Source: Acidobacteriota bacterium (GTDB lineage: Bacteria > Acidobacteriota > Polarisedimenticolia > J045). From it: a stretch of 63,117 bases of DNA. Made by a program: the position numbers and the translations under genes. The notes beneath the pieces are model-generated. The model did not search any database and was not told where the DNA came from. It saw only the letters and a list, made by a program, of their open reading frames with translations. Below are positions 8,193 through 18,774 of the stretch, one piece after another; the stretch's first letter is position 1; each line of letters starts with the position of its first letter. The DNA is taken from positions 1 through 63,117 of the forward strand of contig JALOKP010000024.1 in the NCBI GenBank assembly GCA_025456425.1, read 5' to 3'.

Positions 8193-8897
8193 TCAACGGG
8201 AAGCGCCGCCGCGATCGGAGCTTACGGCCTGCGAAACCAGCCGGGCGAGCAGGACGGCCAGGTAGAGCGGGCCCGTGACCGCCTCCAGCGCGGCCAGCGA
8301 GCGTGCCGCGGGGTGAACCGGCAGGACGTCGCCGTAGCCGACGGTCGTGAGCGTCGTGAAGCTGAAGTAGAACCAGGCGCGGGGGCCGTCCGCGACGTCG
8401 ATCGGCCCCGCGAACGAGCCGGGCCGGAGGATCTCGAGCAGAGAGTAGGCCTCCGCCCAGATCACGCCGAGGAGGATGTAGGCCGCCACGGCCCCGAGCA
8501 GCCGGTGATGGGTGACCGGCCCGTCGCGGAAGGTCTGCGCCAGGACGATCAGCAGCAGCAGCAGGAGCGCGAGCAGGACGCAGACCCGGATCCAGGCCTC
8601 CGGGACCGGTACGACCCAGCTCGCCAGGTCGACGGAGAGAACGAGGATCGCGATCGGCATCAGCACCTGCCGTGCGATCCGCCAGTGATAGAGCGCCCGC
8701 ACGCCCGCGACGAGGAGCAGGGCGAAGATCAGGTCGCTGATCGGCCGGCGGCCGCCGCCGGCGGGCAGGAACGGGGGGACCAGGAAGACCGCGATCAGCA
8801 GCAGGGCCAGGAAGTGGGAGAGGCTCTGCTCCCGGCGCCAGAAACGCGTCAGGACGTCGAGCGGTCTCCAGTCGTGGACGTCCGGCAGTCGCACCAT
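8193..8897 (-). CDS. Potassium channel family protein
   Basis: Membrane protein of 234 residues with about six hydrophobic segments and a re-entrant pore carrying the potassium selectivity filter TTVGYGD near residue 190. The last transmembrane helix follows at once and the C-terminus is short, with no RCK or cyclic-nucleotide domain. The voltage-sensor arginine ladder is not evident. The upstream gene on this strand (VIT-like) ends 3 nt before its start, which implies one transcript with the VIT-like and SulP genes. Confidence 0.85.
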   Translation of the reverse strand: MVRLPDVHDWRPLDVLTRFWRREQSLSHFLALLLIAVFLVPPFLPAGGGRRPISDLIFALLLVAGVRALYHWRIARQVLMPIAILVLSVDLASWVVPVPEAWIRVCVLLALLLLLLIVLAQTFRDGPVTHHRLLGAVAAYILLGVIWAEAYSLLEILRPGSFAGPIDVADGPRAWFYFSFTTLTTVGYGDVLPVHPAARSLAALEAVTGPLYLAVLLARLVSQAVSSDRGGASR

Positions 8898-8900
8898 CTG

Positions 8901-9575
8901 TCAACCTCCCAGGGCGATCGTCGCCGCCACCAGCACGGTGCCGCCGAGCAGGAAGACCAGCCCGGCGAGCCACGGCCGGGCGACGGCGTACCGTCCCCAG
9001 GCGTGACCGGTGACGAACAACAGCGCCAGCAGAAGCAGATTGGAAACGCGGAGCGCCCACCAGGCGTCGTCGATGAAGACGAACGGGATCGCGGCCGGCA
9101 GGCTGGCGAAGAAGACCAGCCAGAAGCTCGCGACGGCTCCCGCCAGGTCCTCCCGGGTCATCCGGTTCGGCGGGATCGTCCCGGAGCGGAGGCGGCCGAC
9201 GACGCGCCGGTAGAGGCTCAGCCGCTCCTCGGCGCTGGTCACCGCCCCCAGCACGTCGTCGTACTCGCCGGCCACGAGCGCGATCGCCCCCGCCTCGTCA
9301 CGGGTCTGCCCGATCCGCAGGGCCAGCCGCTTGCGCCGGCCGCGTTCGAATAGCTGCCCGACGATGTACAGCACGCCGTCGATCGCGCCCCAGGCGATGT
9401 TGCAGCCGATCGTTGCGATCAGCAGCTCGCGGGCTCCCTCGCGGCCCTCCTGCTGGATCGTCAGCCCCGCCCCCAGCGTGAAGGTGAGGGTCATGATCAG
9501 GCCGAACAGGACTTCACTCAGGCTCGAGGCCGGGTCGAGGGACTTGCGCGCGAGCGCTCCACGGAAGGACGCCAT
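8901..9575 (-). CDS. VIT/CCC1-like transporter family protein
   Basis: 224-residue membrane protein. The opening helix (SLSEVLFGLIMTLTF) and the second helix block (IATIGCNIAWGAIDGVLYIVG) resemble the first two helices of VIT1/CCC1 iron-manganese transporters. A cytoplasmic charged middle follows and then three further hydrophobic segments. Metal-binding glutamates of the plant VIT1 cytoplasmic domain cannot be assigned confidently, so the substrate is open. It lies between SulP and the channel gene with gaps of 9 and 3 nt, clearly one operon. Confidence 0.7.
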   Translation of the reverse strand: MASFRGALARKSLDPASSLSEVLFGLIMTLTFTLGAGLTIQQEGREGARELLIATIGCNIAWGAIDGVLYIVGQLFERGRRKRLALRIGQTRDEAGAIALVAGEYDDVLGAVTSAEERLSLYRRVVGRLRSGTIPPNRMTREDLAGAVASFWLVFFASLPAAIPFVFIDDAWWALRVSNLLLLALLFVTGHAWGRYAVARPWLAGLVFLLGGTVLVAATIALGG

Positions 9576-9584
9576 GGGGGAGCC

Positions 9585-11297
9585 TCAGCCGAGAGGGGCG
9601 GGAGGGCGCCGCTCGAAAGCCTCGATCGCCGCCTCCAGGTTCAGGAACATGCGCTCGTGCCCGAGCCGCGGGCCGAGCCCGGAACGTTGGACCATCGCGT
9701 AGGCCTCCGGGTTCAGACCGGCGAGCCACAATTGGACCCCCTCGCGCCGGAGCTTGGCGTCGTCTTCAGCGAGTATCTTGAGCGCCGTGTACTCGATGTC
9801 GAAGATCGCGCGGCAGTCGATCAGGACGACGGCTGGCCGCGCGTCCTGGATGAGCTTCCACAAGCGGTCGCCGACCCGCTGGACGTTGGCGAAGAAAAGG
9901 CGCCCCTCGGGGCGGACGATCAGCAGGTCCGGCCAGCGCTGGTCGTCCGGGTGCTCGTCCGAGACCGGCCGGAAGACGTTCGTTCCCCGCTTCCGGCCGA
10001 GCACGTAGACCGGCGGGTCATAGGCCTGCTGCGCGAGCGACACCAGCGACGCGATCACCGCGACCAGGATCCCGCGCAGCGTGCCGAGCAGGACGACGCC
10101 CGCGAAGGCGATCACGGCCCACCGGAACTCGACGCGGCGGACGCGCAGGATCTCGCGGAAATCGGCCGGCCGGATCAGTTCGATCGAGTAGGCGATCACC
10201 ACCGCGGCGAGAGCCGCCTGCGGCATCAGCGAGACGAGCGGCGCGAGCAGCAGGATCGTCGCCACCGCCGCCGCCGCGGTGACCAGCTCGGCGGCCTGCG
10301 AGCGGGCTCCCGCGCGGCGGTTGACCGCCGTCTGCGAGGTGCCGCCGCCGGCCGGCATCGCGCCCAGGAGGCCGCCGCCGGCGTTCGCCAGGCCCAGCGC
10401 GAGCAGCTCGCGGTTCGGCCTGGGACGCGGCTCGTCGGGGCCGCTGAAGGCCCGGCCGGCGGCGATGCTCTCGGTGAAGCTCATCAGCGCGATCCCGATC
10501 GCGCCGGGCCAGAGGGCGGCCAGCAGGTCGAGCCGGGGCGGCAGGAATCCCGGCAGGCCGCGCGGGATCGGGCCCACCGTCTCGACGCCCAGGGAATCCA
10601 GCCGCAGCAGGACCGTGGCGACGATCGCGAGGCCAATCGCGATCAGCGGCGCGGGAGCGCGGGGTGCCTTCTTCTCTAACAGCACGAGCACGGCAAGGAC
10701 GCCGAGCCCGATCAGCAGGGTCGGGAGGACCGTCCCGGGCAGGTGCTTCGTCAGCGAGACCAGGTCGCGCAGAAACCCCGTCTTCTCGAAGTGCACGCCG
10801 AGCAGCTTCGGGATCTGGTCGACCACGATGACGAGCCCGATGCCGGACTTGAACCCCGTCAGCACCGGTTCCGAGATGAAGTTGGCGAGGAACCCCAGCC
10901 GCAGCAGCGAGGCCGCCAGCAGGATCGCGCCGACGAGCACGGCCAGCGTGGCGGACGCGGCGACGAGCGTCGTCGGGTCGCCGCCCGGAGCCGCCTCGCC
11001 GAGCGCGCTGGCGGTCAGGATCGCGAGCGTGGTCGTCGTGCTGACGCTCAGGGGGCGTGACGTGCCGAGCAGCGCGTAGATCGCCATCGGCACGAACGCG
11101 GTGTAGAGGCCGACCTGCACCGGCAGGCCCGCGACGGTGGCGTAGGCCATCGCCTTGGGGACGACCACCGCGGCGGCGGTCAGGCCGGCCAGCAGGTCCG
11201 GGCGCCACCACGCGCGCGGGTAGTGGAGCAGCCAGTGCCCCCGTGGTCCCGACTCGCGGGCCTGTGTCGGCGCTTCCGGCTGCCTTGCGTCGACCAT
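9585..11297 (-). CDS. SulP-family anion transporter with C-terminal STAS domain
   Basis: 570-residue SLC26/SulP transporter. About 12-14 hydrophobic segments carry the family motifs VVPKAMAYATVAGLPVQVGL and FISEPVLTGFKSGIG. The C-terminal STAS domain starts near residue 440 (DLLIVRPEGRLFFANV, VVLIDCRAIFDIEYTAL). Sulfate, bicarbonate or C4-dicarboxylates are all known substrates in the family, and none can be chosen here. The ATG at 11297 was preferred over an upstream in-frame ATG (11468) because the extra 57 residues are low-complexity and homology starts after MVDARQ. It is probably the first gene of the minus-strand transporter operon. Confidence 0.9.
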   Translation of the reverse strand: MVDARQPEAPTQARESGPRGHWLLHYPRAWWRPDLLAGLTAAAVVVPKAMAYATVAGLPVQVGLYTAFVPMAIYALLGTSRPLSVSTTTTLAILTASALGEAAPGGDPTTLVAASATLAVLVGAILLAASLLRLGFLANFISEPVLTGFKSGIGLVIVVDQIPKLLGVHFEKTGFLRDLVSLTKHLPGTVLPTLLIGLGVLAVLVLLEKKAPRAPAPLIAIGLAIVATVLLRLDSLGVETVGPIPRGLPGFLPPRLDLLAALWPGAIGIALMSFTESIAAGRAFSGPDEPRPRPNRELLALGLANAGGGLLGAMPAGGGTSQTAVNRRAGARSQAAELVTAAAAVATILLLAPLVSLMPQAALAAVVIAYSIELIRPADFREILRVRRVEFRWAVIAFAGVVLLGTLRGILVAVIASLVSLAQQAYDPPVYVLGRKRGTNVFRPVSDEHPDDQRWPDLLIVRPEGRLFFANVQRVGDRLWKLIQDARPAVVLIDCRAIFDIEYTALKILAEDDAKLRREGVQLWLAGLNPEAYAMVQRSGLGPRLGHERMFLNLEAAIEAFERRPPAPLG

Positions 11298-11591
11298 GCG
11301 TGACGCTCCGGGTCTCGATGAAAACTCCGGGCCAGCGACCCGGGCCCGTGAGCGGGCCTGGCGCCGACCGGTTGCCCGCCGAACCGCCATGATATCCGAG
11401 GCAATCCGCGCGCCGGGCAGGAACTCCGCGCCCGATGAGCCCGAAACTCGTAATTCCACTAGGTTCATCCCGGCCCCGCGTGGGCTAATCTCCTGCCGGA
11501 GCGCCGTGCAGTGATGGAGTCCACGTGAACGAACCCATCCCGGAGGCGCCGCCCGATGCGCGTCGCGTCCTCATGCGAGGAGGTGCCCCCG

Positions 11592-12941
11592 ATGCGGAAT
11601 GACCAGCACCCTGGCGCTCCGGGCGAGATCGTCCGCGGCTCGAGCGTCCAGTCGCTCGACCCGTACGGCCTCGGCCTCAGCGGTGAGCGCCCGGAGAAGA
11701 TCCTCGTCGTCAACTGCGGCTCGTCGTCGCTCAAGTACACGTTCTTCGATACCGCCGACCCGTCGCGCCAGGTGCGCGGCCTCGTCGAGCGGATCGGCAT
11801 CGACGGGACGCTGCACGCATTCCGCGGTCCCGGCGGTGAGGTGAAGCAGGCAATGCCATGCGGCGGCTTCAGCGAGGCCTTCGGCGCGATGATCGACGCG
11901 CTGACGAAGTCCGGGCAGCGCGTCATCTCCGGCCCAGGCGAGGTCACCGTGGTGGCCCACCGGGTCGTCCACGGTGGCGAGCGGTTCACCGAGGCGACGC
12001 GGGTCGACGACGAGGTGCTCGAGCAGCTCGAGGCGCTGAGCGCGCTCGCCCCGCTGCACAACCCGGTCAACCTGGCCGGCATCCGCGAGATGCGCAAGCT
12101 CTTCCCGGCGGCCCCGCACTTCGCCGCATTCGACACGGCGTTTCACCACGCGCTGCCGTCCTACGCTTTCCTCTACGGCCTGCCCCACGAGCTGTACGAG
12201 AAGAAGGGCGTCCGTCGCTACGGCTTCCACGGGACCTCGCACGCCTACGTCAGCCTGCGCGCCGCCGAGTTCCTGGGCCGGCGTCCCGACGAGCTCAAGA
12301 TCGTGAGCTGCCACCTGGGCAATGGCGCGTCGCTGTGCGCCGTGGACCGCGGGCGCTCGGTCGACACGACGATGGGGTTCACCCCCGCGGAGGGGCTGAT
12401 CATGGGGACGCGCTGCGGCGACGTGGACGCCGGGGTGCTGGCGTTCCTCGAGCGCACCGAGGGCCTGACGGCCAGCCAGAGCGAGGAGCTGCTCAACAAG
12501 AAGAGCGGCCTGCTCGGGATGTCCGGCATCTCGAGCGACATGCGCGAGGTCCTGAAGGCCGCAGAGGCCGGTGAGCCGCGCGCGCTGGCGGCCCTGGAGG
12601 CCTACTGCTACCGCGTCCGGAAGTACATCGGCGCCTACTTCGCGGCGATGGGCGGGATGGATGTCGTGGCGTTCACCGGGGGCGTCGGGCAGGGGAGCGA
12701 GGTGGTGCGGGCGCGGGCGCTCCAGGGCCTGGGCTGCATGGGGATCCGGCTCGACGAGGAACGCAATCGCACCGCCCGAGGCTTCGACGAGATCTGCCGG
12801 ATCTCGCGAGACGACTCTCCCGTGACGGTGCTGGTGATCCCGGCCGACGAGGAGCGAATGATGGCCCGCGAAGCGCTGCGTGCGATGAGCTGCTCGACCG
12901 GCGCAAGGGGCCGCCTTGAGCGGAGCCAGGGCCACGGCTAG
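11592..12941 (+). CDS. ackA: Acetate kinase
   Basis: Interconverts acetate + ATP and acetyl phosphate + ADP. Both ASKHA-family signatures are intact: VVNCGSSSLKY near residue 40 and GFHGTSHAYVS near residue 212. The substrate-contact block VVAHRVVHGGERF and the glycine-rich GNGASLCAV are also present. I chose ATG 11592 because GCGAGGAGGT sits about 9 nt upstream; an ATG at 11556 is possible. About 35 residues precede the usual N-terminus (EKILVVNC). No phosphotransacetylase gene is adjacent; instead it heads a run with two carbohydrate-active enzymes. Confidence 0.95.
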   Translation: MRNDQHPGAPGEIVRGSSVQSLDPYGLGLSGERPEKILVVNCGSSSLKYTFFDTADPSRQVRGLVERIGIDGTLHAFRGPGGEVKQAMPCGGFSEAFGAMIDALTKSGQRVISGPGEVTVVAHRVVHGGERFTEATRVDDEVLEQLEALSALAPLHNPVNLAGIREMRKLFPAAPHFAAFDTAFHHALPSYAFLYGLPHELYEKKGVRRYGFHGTSHAYVSLRAAEFLGRRPDELKIVSCHLGNGASLCAVDRGRSVDTTMGFTPAEGLIMGTRCGDVDAGVLAFLERTEGLTASQSEELLNKKSGLLGMSGISSDMREVLKAAEAGEPRALAALEAYCYRVRKYIGAYFAAMGGMDVVAFTGGVGQGSEVVRARALQGLGCMGIRLDEERNRTARGFDEICRISRDDSPVTVLVIPADEERMMAREALRAMSCSTGARGRLERSQGHG

Positions 12942-12998
12942 AGTCGGGAACCGGGGGCGCGGCGGGATTCCGGTCGGTCCCCGGGGAAAGAGGCGGCG

Positions 12999-14324
12999 AT
13001 GGCGAACGAACTTCCCACGCAGCAGAAGGCGCTCTCGCTCAACCTGGACCCCACGATCTACGGGACGATCGCCGAGATCGGCGCCGGCCAGGAGGTGGCG
13101 CGGTGGTTCTACCGGGTGGGTGGCGCCGCCGGAACGGTCGCCAAGACGATGTCGGCCTACGACATGGCGGTCAGCGACGCGGTCTACGGCAAGGCCGGGC
13201 GCTACGTCTCGCGCGAGCGCCTGCTGGCGATGCTGGACCACGAGTACGGCCTGCTGGTGGCGCGCCTCGACGCCGCGCGTGGTGCCGACACGACGTTCTT
13301 CGCCTTCGCCGACACGGTTGCTGCCCGCAACTACGCCGGGACCAACGAGTGCCACGGCTGGATCGGGCTGCGCTTCCAGACCGAGCCGCGCGGCGCGCCC
13401 AGCCAGGTCCTGCTCCACGTCAACCTGCGCGACCCGGCGAACCTCCTGCAGCAGGAGGCGCTGGGGATTCTCGGCGTCAACCTGCTCCACGGCGTGTACT
13501 ACGAGCGCGCGACCCCGACGGCCCTGCTTGCCGCGCTGTTCTCCGGCCTGTCGCTGGAGCGGATCGAACTGGACGCGGTCGAGCTGTCGGGGCCGGCCTT
13601 CCCGGACCTCGACCCGCGGCGGGTCGCCGTGAAGGCGGTCCGCGACGGATACGCCAACGCGATCGTCCTGCCGACCGAAGGCCCGATCGTGCCTCCCACC
13701 GAGGCCCTGCGGAAACGGCCGATCCTGCTCGAGCGAGGCCTCTTCCGCACGGTCAAGCCGGTCTACGGCGCGATGCTCGCGGCGGCCCGCACGCGCTTCC
13801 AGCAGGAGTTCCCCGGCGCGGAGCACGAGCCGCTCTCGATGTTCGAGATCTCGCTCCAGCCGGCGCGTCGCGAGGAGACGCCGAGCGACGACGAGATCAT
13901 CCGGCGCGCCGACGAGCTGCTGAAGCTCGGCGCCCCGGTCGCAATCACGCGCTATACCCGGTCGTACCGGCTGACGGAGCACCTGCGCCGCTACACCGCG
14001 GAGCCGCTGCGCTTCGTCATGGGCCTCCCGGCGGTGCTCGAGCTGCTCGAGGCGAGCTACTACGACGGTATGGTCGGCGGCGCACTGGAGGCGATGGGGA
14101 AGCTGCTGGCCGAGAACGTCAAGCTCTACGTCTACCCGGTCGACGCCTCCCGGCTCCCGGACCTGCTCCGCCGCTCCCGCCTGGACCCGACAGAACTCAG
14201 CTATCCAGCGTGGGGAGATGTGACCGCGGACAACATCAAGGTCGCTCCCCCCACCGGGCACCTGTACGACTACCTGCTCGACTCCGGCTGGATCGTCCCG
14301 CTGTCCAGGGAGCCCGCCGGATGA
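12999..14324 (+). CDS. Conserved protein of unknown function
   Basis: 441-residue soluble protein with no signal peptide. The N-terminus (NLDPTIYGTIAEIGAGQEVARWFYRVGGAAGTVAKTMSAYD is its conserved stretch, residues 15-55) belongs to a family I recognise from many bacteria, where names vary and none is supported by function. Other conserved pieces include FFAFADTVAARNY, HGWIGLRFQ and NLLHGVYY. No catalytic motif can be assigned. It sits 57 nt after ackA and 17 nt before the glucosidase, suggesting co-expression with acetate and glucan metabolism. Confidence 0.75.
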   Translation: MANELPTQQKALSLNLDPTIYGTIAEIGAGQEVARWFYRVGGAAGTVAKTMSAYDMAVSDAVYGKAGRYVSRERLLAMLDHEYGLLVARLDAARGADTTFFAFADTVAARNYAGTNECHGWIGLRFQTEPRGAPSQVLLHVNLRDPANLLQQEALGILGVNLLHGVYYERATPTALLAALFSGLSLERIELDAVELSGPAFPDLDPRRVAVKAVRDGYANAIVLPTEGPIVPPTEALRKRPILLERGLFRTVKPVYGAMLAAARTRFQQEFPGAEHEPLSMFEISLQPARREETPSDDEIIRRADELLKLGAPVAITRYTRSYRLTEHLRRYTAEPLRFVMGLPAVLELLEASYYDGMVGGALEAMGKLLAENVKLYVYPVDASRLPDLLRRSRLDPTELSYPAWGDVTADNIKVAPPTGHLYDYLLDSGWIVPLSREPAG

Positions 14325-14341
14325 TGAAAGGGGGTCCCACC

Positions 14342-17092
14342 ATGGCCCGCTCGACCCGACCGAAGGACCTCAGCGAGTGCACCGAACAGAAGCGCCTGAA
14401 TGACGCCCGCGAGCAGGGGATCCCGTGGAAGAAGTGGGGTCCGTACCTCTCCGAGCGGCAGTGGGGAACGGTGCGCGAGGATTACAGTGCGAGCGGCGAC
14501 GCGTGGGACTACTTTACGCACGACCAGGCCCGCTCGCGCGCCTACCGCTGGGGCGAGGACGGCATCGGAGGGATCTCCGACGACCGGCAGCGCCTCTGCT
14601 TCGCGCTCGCGCTCTGGAACGAGCGGGACCCGATCCTGAAGGAGCGGCTCTTCGGCCTGACGAACAGCCAGGGGAATCACGGCGAGGACGTCAAGGAGTA
14701 CTACTTCTACGTCGACTCGACCCCGACGCACTCGTACATGAAATCGATCTACAAGTACCCGCAGCGCGAATTCCCCTACGGCGACCTGATCGAGACGAAC
14801 GGCAGGCGCTCGCGCGAGGAGATGGAGTACGAGCTGCTCGACACCGGGGCCTTCGCCGAGGACCGCTATTTCGACGTCGTTCTGGAGTACGCCAAGGACG
14901 GCCCGGAGGACCTCCTGGTCCGGGTCACCGTCCACAACCGAGGGCCCGAGGCGGCGCGCGTGCACCTGCTGCCGACGCTCTGGTTCCGGAACACCTGGTC
15001 GTGGGACGAGTGCGGAGAGAAGCCGCTCCTGGCGGAAGCGGGAGCGGGGACGATCCGCGCCGACCATCCCGAGCTGGGCGCGTACACCCTGGCCTGCGAC
15101 GGCAAACCGGAGCTCCTCTTCACCGAGAACGAGAGCAACGCGGAGCGCCTCTGGGGGCAGCCCAATCCGTCCCCGTACGTGAAGGACGCGTTCCACCGCT
15201 ACGTCGTCGACGGGGAGACCGGCGCGGTGAACCCGGCGAAGACCGGCACCAAGGCGGCGGCCCGCTACATCCTCGACGTGCCGGCGGGCGGGAGCCAGGT
15301 CGTCCGGCTCCGCCTCGCCGCGGCGCTCCCCCGCGACCCGTTCGGAAAGGCGTTCGACGAGAGCCTCGCCGCGCGGATCGCCGACGCCGACGAGTTCTAC
15401 GGCAAGATCACGCCCCCTTCGCTGACCGAGGACGAGCGCCGGGTCCACCGGCAGGCGCTCGCCGGGATGCTCTGGTCGAAGCAGTTCTACCTGTTCGACC
15501 TCGACCGCTGGCTGATGGAGCACGACGCACACCCGCTCCTCGGAAGCCAGGCCGGTGGTGTCCGGAACGCCGAGTGGTTCCACATGTTCAACGGCGACGT
15601 CATCTCGATGCCCGACAAGTGGGAGTACCCCTGGTACGCGGCGTGGGACCTGGCGTTCCACACGCTGCCGCTCGCCCTGGTCGACTTCGACTTCGCGAAA
15701 GAGCAGTTGCTCCTGATGCTGCGGAGCCTCTACGCCCACCCGAACGGGCAGATTCCCGCGTACGAGTGGAACTTCAGCGACGTGAACCCGCCGGTCCACG
15801 CCTGGGCGACGCTCTTCCTCTACCAGGTCGAGCGGAACCTCGGGCGGGGCGACGTCCAGTTCCTCGAGCGCTCCTTCCAGGGGCTGCTGCTCAACTTCAA
15901 CTGGTGGCTGAACCGGAAGGACCCCGACGGGCGGAACGTCTTCGCCGGCGGTTTCCTCGGCCTCGACAACATCGGCGTCTTCGACCGGAGCTCGCCGCTC
16001 CCCACGGGCGGTTCGCTCGAGCAGGCGGACGGAACCGCCTGGATGGCCTTCTTCTGCCAGAACATGCTCGAGATCGCGCTGATCCTGGCCGAGGAGGATC
16101 CCATCTACCAGGAGCACGCCTACCGGTTCTTCCAGCACTTCATCTGGATCTCGTACGCGATGGACCGTCGCGGCGAGCACCACGACGAGATGTGGGACGA
16201 GGGGGACGGCTTCTACTACGACCTCCTGAGGCTGCCGGACGGCAGCGCGACGCGGCTGAAGGTGCGGTCGATGGTCGGGCTCCTGCCGCTCTGCGCCTCC
16301 ACGGTCTTCGAGGGGGATCTCCTCGAGCGGTTCCCGAGGCTCCGGGAGTTGATCGCGCTGTTCCGCAAGCGCCACCCCGAGGTCCTCGCGCACGTCGCCC
16401 CGACCGAGGAGGGGTTCATCGGTTACGCGAACCGCCGCCTGATGTCGGTGCTCAACCGGCAGAAGCTCGAGCGCGTGCTCGGTTACCTCCTCGACGAGAA
16501 CGAGTTCCTCGGGCCGTACGGCATCCGGTCGCTGTCGCGGTACCACCGGGACCATCCGTTCGTCTTCCACGTCGCGGGCCGCGCCTACGACGTGTCGTAC
16601 CTGCCGGCGGAGTCGAACACGGGGATGTTCGGAGGGAACTCGAACTGGCGGGGTCCGGTCTGGATGCCGGTGAACGTGCTCCTGATCCGCGGGCTCCTGA
16701 ACCTCTACCCCTTCTACGGCGACGACTTCAAGGTCGAGTGCCCCACGGGCTCCGGGAACCGGATGACACTCTTCGAGGTCGCCCGGGAGATCTCGCGGCG
16801 CCTCGCGGCGACCTTCCTGCGCGACGAGAGCGGCCGCCGCCCGGTGTACGGGGGGACGGAGAAGTTCCAGACCGATCCGCACTGGCGGGACCTGATCCTT
16901 TTCTACGAGTACTTCCACGGCGACAACGGGGCCGGCCTCGGCGCCAGCCACCAGACGGGCTGGACGGGCACCATGGCCCGCCTGATGGACCTCTTCGGTC
17001 GGCTCGACGCCGAGACCGTCCTCGGGGCTCCGAAGGGGAGGGTCCTGTCCAAGCTGGTCCGCGAGCAGGTGAACGGGACCCCGGAGAAGTGA
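14342..17092 (+). CDS. Glucosidase, GH63-like (alpha/alpha)6 barrel
   Basis: Large cytoplasmic protein (916 residues, no signal peptide) of the bacterial family related to mannosyl-oligosaccharide glucosidases. An N-terminal beta-sandwich region (about residues 1-330) is followed by a helical barrel. The barrel carries [38 protein letters not shown] and [10 protein letters not shown], which I take as active-site loops; the catalytic pair cannot be fixed by eye. Likely substrate is a short alpha-glucoside. ATG 14342 has AAAGGGGG upstream; ATG 14321 is an alternative. Its stop overlaps the next start (TGATG), tying it to the GH13 enzyme. Confidence 0.85.
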   Translation: MARSTRPKDLSECTEQKRLNDAREQGIPWKKWGPYLSERQWGTVREDYSASGDAWDYFTHDQARSRAYRWGEDGIGGISDDRQRLCFALALWNERDPILKERLFGLTNSQGNHGEDVKEYYFYVDSTPTHSYMKSIYKYPQREFPYGDLIETNGRRSREEMEYELLDTGAFAEDRYFDVVLEYAKDGPEDLLVRVTVHNRGPEAARVHLLPTLWFRNTWSWDECGEKPLLAEAGAGTIRADHPELGAYTLACDGKPELLFTENESNAERLWGQPNPSPYVKDAFHRYVVDGETGAVNPAKTGTKAAARYILDVPAGGSQVVRLRLAAALPRDPFGKAFDESLAARIADADEFYGKITPPSLTEDERRVHRQALAGMLWSKQFYLFDLDRWLMEHDAHPLLGSQAGGVRNAEWFHMFNGDVISMPDKWEYPWYAAWDLAFHTLPLALVDFDFAKEQLLLMLRSLYAHPNGQIPAYEWNFSDVNPPVHAWATLFLYQVERNLGRGDVQFLERSFQGLLLNFNWWLNRKDPDGRNVFAGGFLGLDNIGVFDRSSPLPTGGSLEQADGTAWMAFFCQNMLEIALILAEEDPIYQEHAYRFFQHFIWISYAMDRRGEHHDEMWDEGDGFYYDLLRLPDGSATRLKVRSMVGLLPLCASTVFEGDLLERFPRLRELIALFRKRHPEVLAHVAPTEEGFIGYANRRLMSVLNRQKLERVLGYLLDENEFLGPYGIRSLSRYHRDHPFVFHVAGRAYDVSYLPAESNTGMFGGNSNWRGPVWMPVNVLLIRGLLNLYPFYGDDFKVECPTGSGNRMTLFEVAREISRRLAATFLRDESGRRPVYGGTEKFQTDPHWRDLILFYEYFHGDNGAGLGASHQTGWTGTMARLMDLFGRLDAETVLGAPKGRVLSKLVREQVNGTPEK

Positions 17093-18627
17093 TGACCGCC
17101 GGCCGGTACCCGGCGCTCTTCCAGGTCAACACGCGCGCGCGGCTCTCGGAGCTTGCGCGGGAACTCGGCCGTCCGGCGACGCTGGACGACGTGACGGACG
17201 CGGAACTGGACGGGCTCGCCGCGGACGGCTTCGACCTCGTCTGGTTCCTCGGCGTCTGGCAGACGGGGCAGGCCGCCCGGCGCGTGTCGCGCTCGAAGCC
17301 GGAGTGGCTCACGGAGTACCGGCGGGTCCTGCCCGACTTCCGCGAGGCGGACGTGACCGGGTCCTGCTTCGCGGTGCGCGACTACCGGGTGCATCAGGAT
17401 TTCGGCGGCGACGCGGCCCTCGCGCGCCTGCGCGAGCGGCTCCGCTCACGCGGCCTGCGCCTGATTCTCGACTTCGTCCCGAACCACGTCGCGCCGGACC
17501 ACCCCTGGGTCGAGCAGCACCCGGAGTACTTCGTCGCGGGGACGGAAGAGAAGCTGGTGGCCGAGCCGCAGAACTGGGGTCGCGCGGGGGACCGGATCCT
17601 CGCTTACGGCCGCGATCCGTACTTCGATGGCTGGCCCGACACCTTCCAGCTGAACTACGGCAGCCCCGCGCTGCAGGACGCGATGCTCGGCGAACTGTCC
17701 CGAATCGCGCGGCAGTGCGACGGGGTCCGGTGCGACATGGCGATGCTCGTCCTCCCCGAGATCTTCGAGCGGACCTGGGGCGTCGCGGCGAGCCCCTTCT
17801 GGCCGCGGGCGACGGCTGCCGTCCGTGCCGAGGTCCCGGGCTTCCTCTTCCTGGCGGAGGTCTACTGGGACCTCGAGTGGACGCTCCAGCAGCAGGGGTT
17901 CGACTACGCCTACGACAAGCGGCTCTACGACCGCCTCGAGCACGGCGCGGCGCGGCCGGTCCGGGAGCATCTTCTCGCCGGCCTCGACTACCAGGACCGG
18001 CTGGCGCGCTTCCTCGAGAACCACGACGAGCCGCGCGCGGCGGCGACCTTCCCGCCCGAGGTCCACCGCGCGGCGGCGGTCGTCACGTACTTCGCGCCGG
18101 GACTCCGCTTCCTTCATCAGGGGCAGCGCGAGGGGAAACGGGTCCGGATCCCGGTCCACCTGGGAAGGGGGCCTGCGGAGCCGGTGGACGAGGCGATCCG
18201 CGAGTTCTACGGCCGGCTCCTGGCCTGCCTGAAGGACCCGGCGTTCCGCGACGGGCGTTGGCAGCTGCTCGAAGCCCGGCCCGCCTGGCCAGGAAACGAC
18301 TCCAGCGACGCGTTCGTGGCGTTCTCGTGGACCGGTCCGGGCAGCCTCCGCCGCCTGGTTGCCGTCAACTACGCCGGTCACCGGAGCCAGTGCTTCCTAG
18401 AGCTGCCGTGGGGCGATCTCGCGGGCCGCGCCTGGCGTCTCGCCGACCGGATGGGGCCCGACATCTACGACCGATCGGGAGACGATCTCGCCGTGCACGG
18501 CCTCTACCTCGATATGCCCGCGTGGGGACACCACGTCTTCGCGATGGAGCCGGCTTCCGTCCCGTCGCCTCTGCCGCGCTCCCGGACCTTCCCGCCTTGC
18601 TCAGGCGCCGCTCGAGCGCAGGCATGA
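17092..18627 (+). CDS. Alpha-amylase family (GH13) glycosidase
   Basis: TIM-barrel enzyme of 511 residues without signal peptide. The four conserved GH13 regions are visible: LDFVPNHVAPDH (region I), GVRCDMAM with the nucleophile Asp (II), FLAEVYWD with the acid/base Glu (III) and ENHDEPRA with the transition-state Asp (IV). A C-terminal beta domain follows. The specific activity is not readable; a cytoplasmic maltodextrin or trehalose-type enzyme is plausible beside the GH63-like glucosidase, whose gene it overlaps. Confidence 0.9.
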   Translation: MTAGRYPALFQVNTRARLSELARELGRPATLDDVTDAELDGLAADGFDLVWFLGVWQTGQAARRVSRSKPEWLTEYRRVLPDFREADVTGSCFAVRDYRVHQDFGGDAALARLRERLRSRGLRLILDFVPNHVAPDHPWVEQHPEYFVAGTEEKLVAEPQNWGRAGDRILAYGRDPYFDGWPDTFQLNYGSPALQDAMLGELSRIARQCDGVRCDMAMLVLPEIFERTWGVAASPFWPRATAAVRAEVPGFLFLAEVYWDLEWTLQQQGFDYAYDKRLYDRLEHGAARPVREHLLAGLDYQDRLARFLENHDEPRAAATFPPEVHRAAAVVTYFAPGLRFLHQGQREGKRVRIPVHLGRGPAEPVDEAIREFYGRLLACLKDPAFRDGRWQLLEARPAWPGNDSSDAFVAFSWTGPGSLRRLVAVNYAGHRSQCFLELPWGDLAGRAWRLADRMGPDIYDRSGDDLAVHGLYLDMPAWGHHVFAMEPASVPSPLPRSRTFPPCSGAARAQA

Positions 18628-18774
18628 ACCCGGGGCATGGGGGGCAGCATGTGACTGTTCCGATTCGCCCGGCTTCTCGGTGCGGGGTGTGTCCGCCAGG
18701 CCGGCGATCCGTCGCCCGAGGCGTGCTACATTGCTGAGGCCCATTACCAGCCGGGTCCCGGCAACGGAGGTCAG

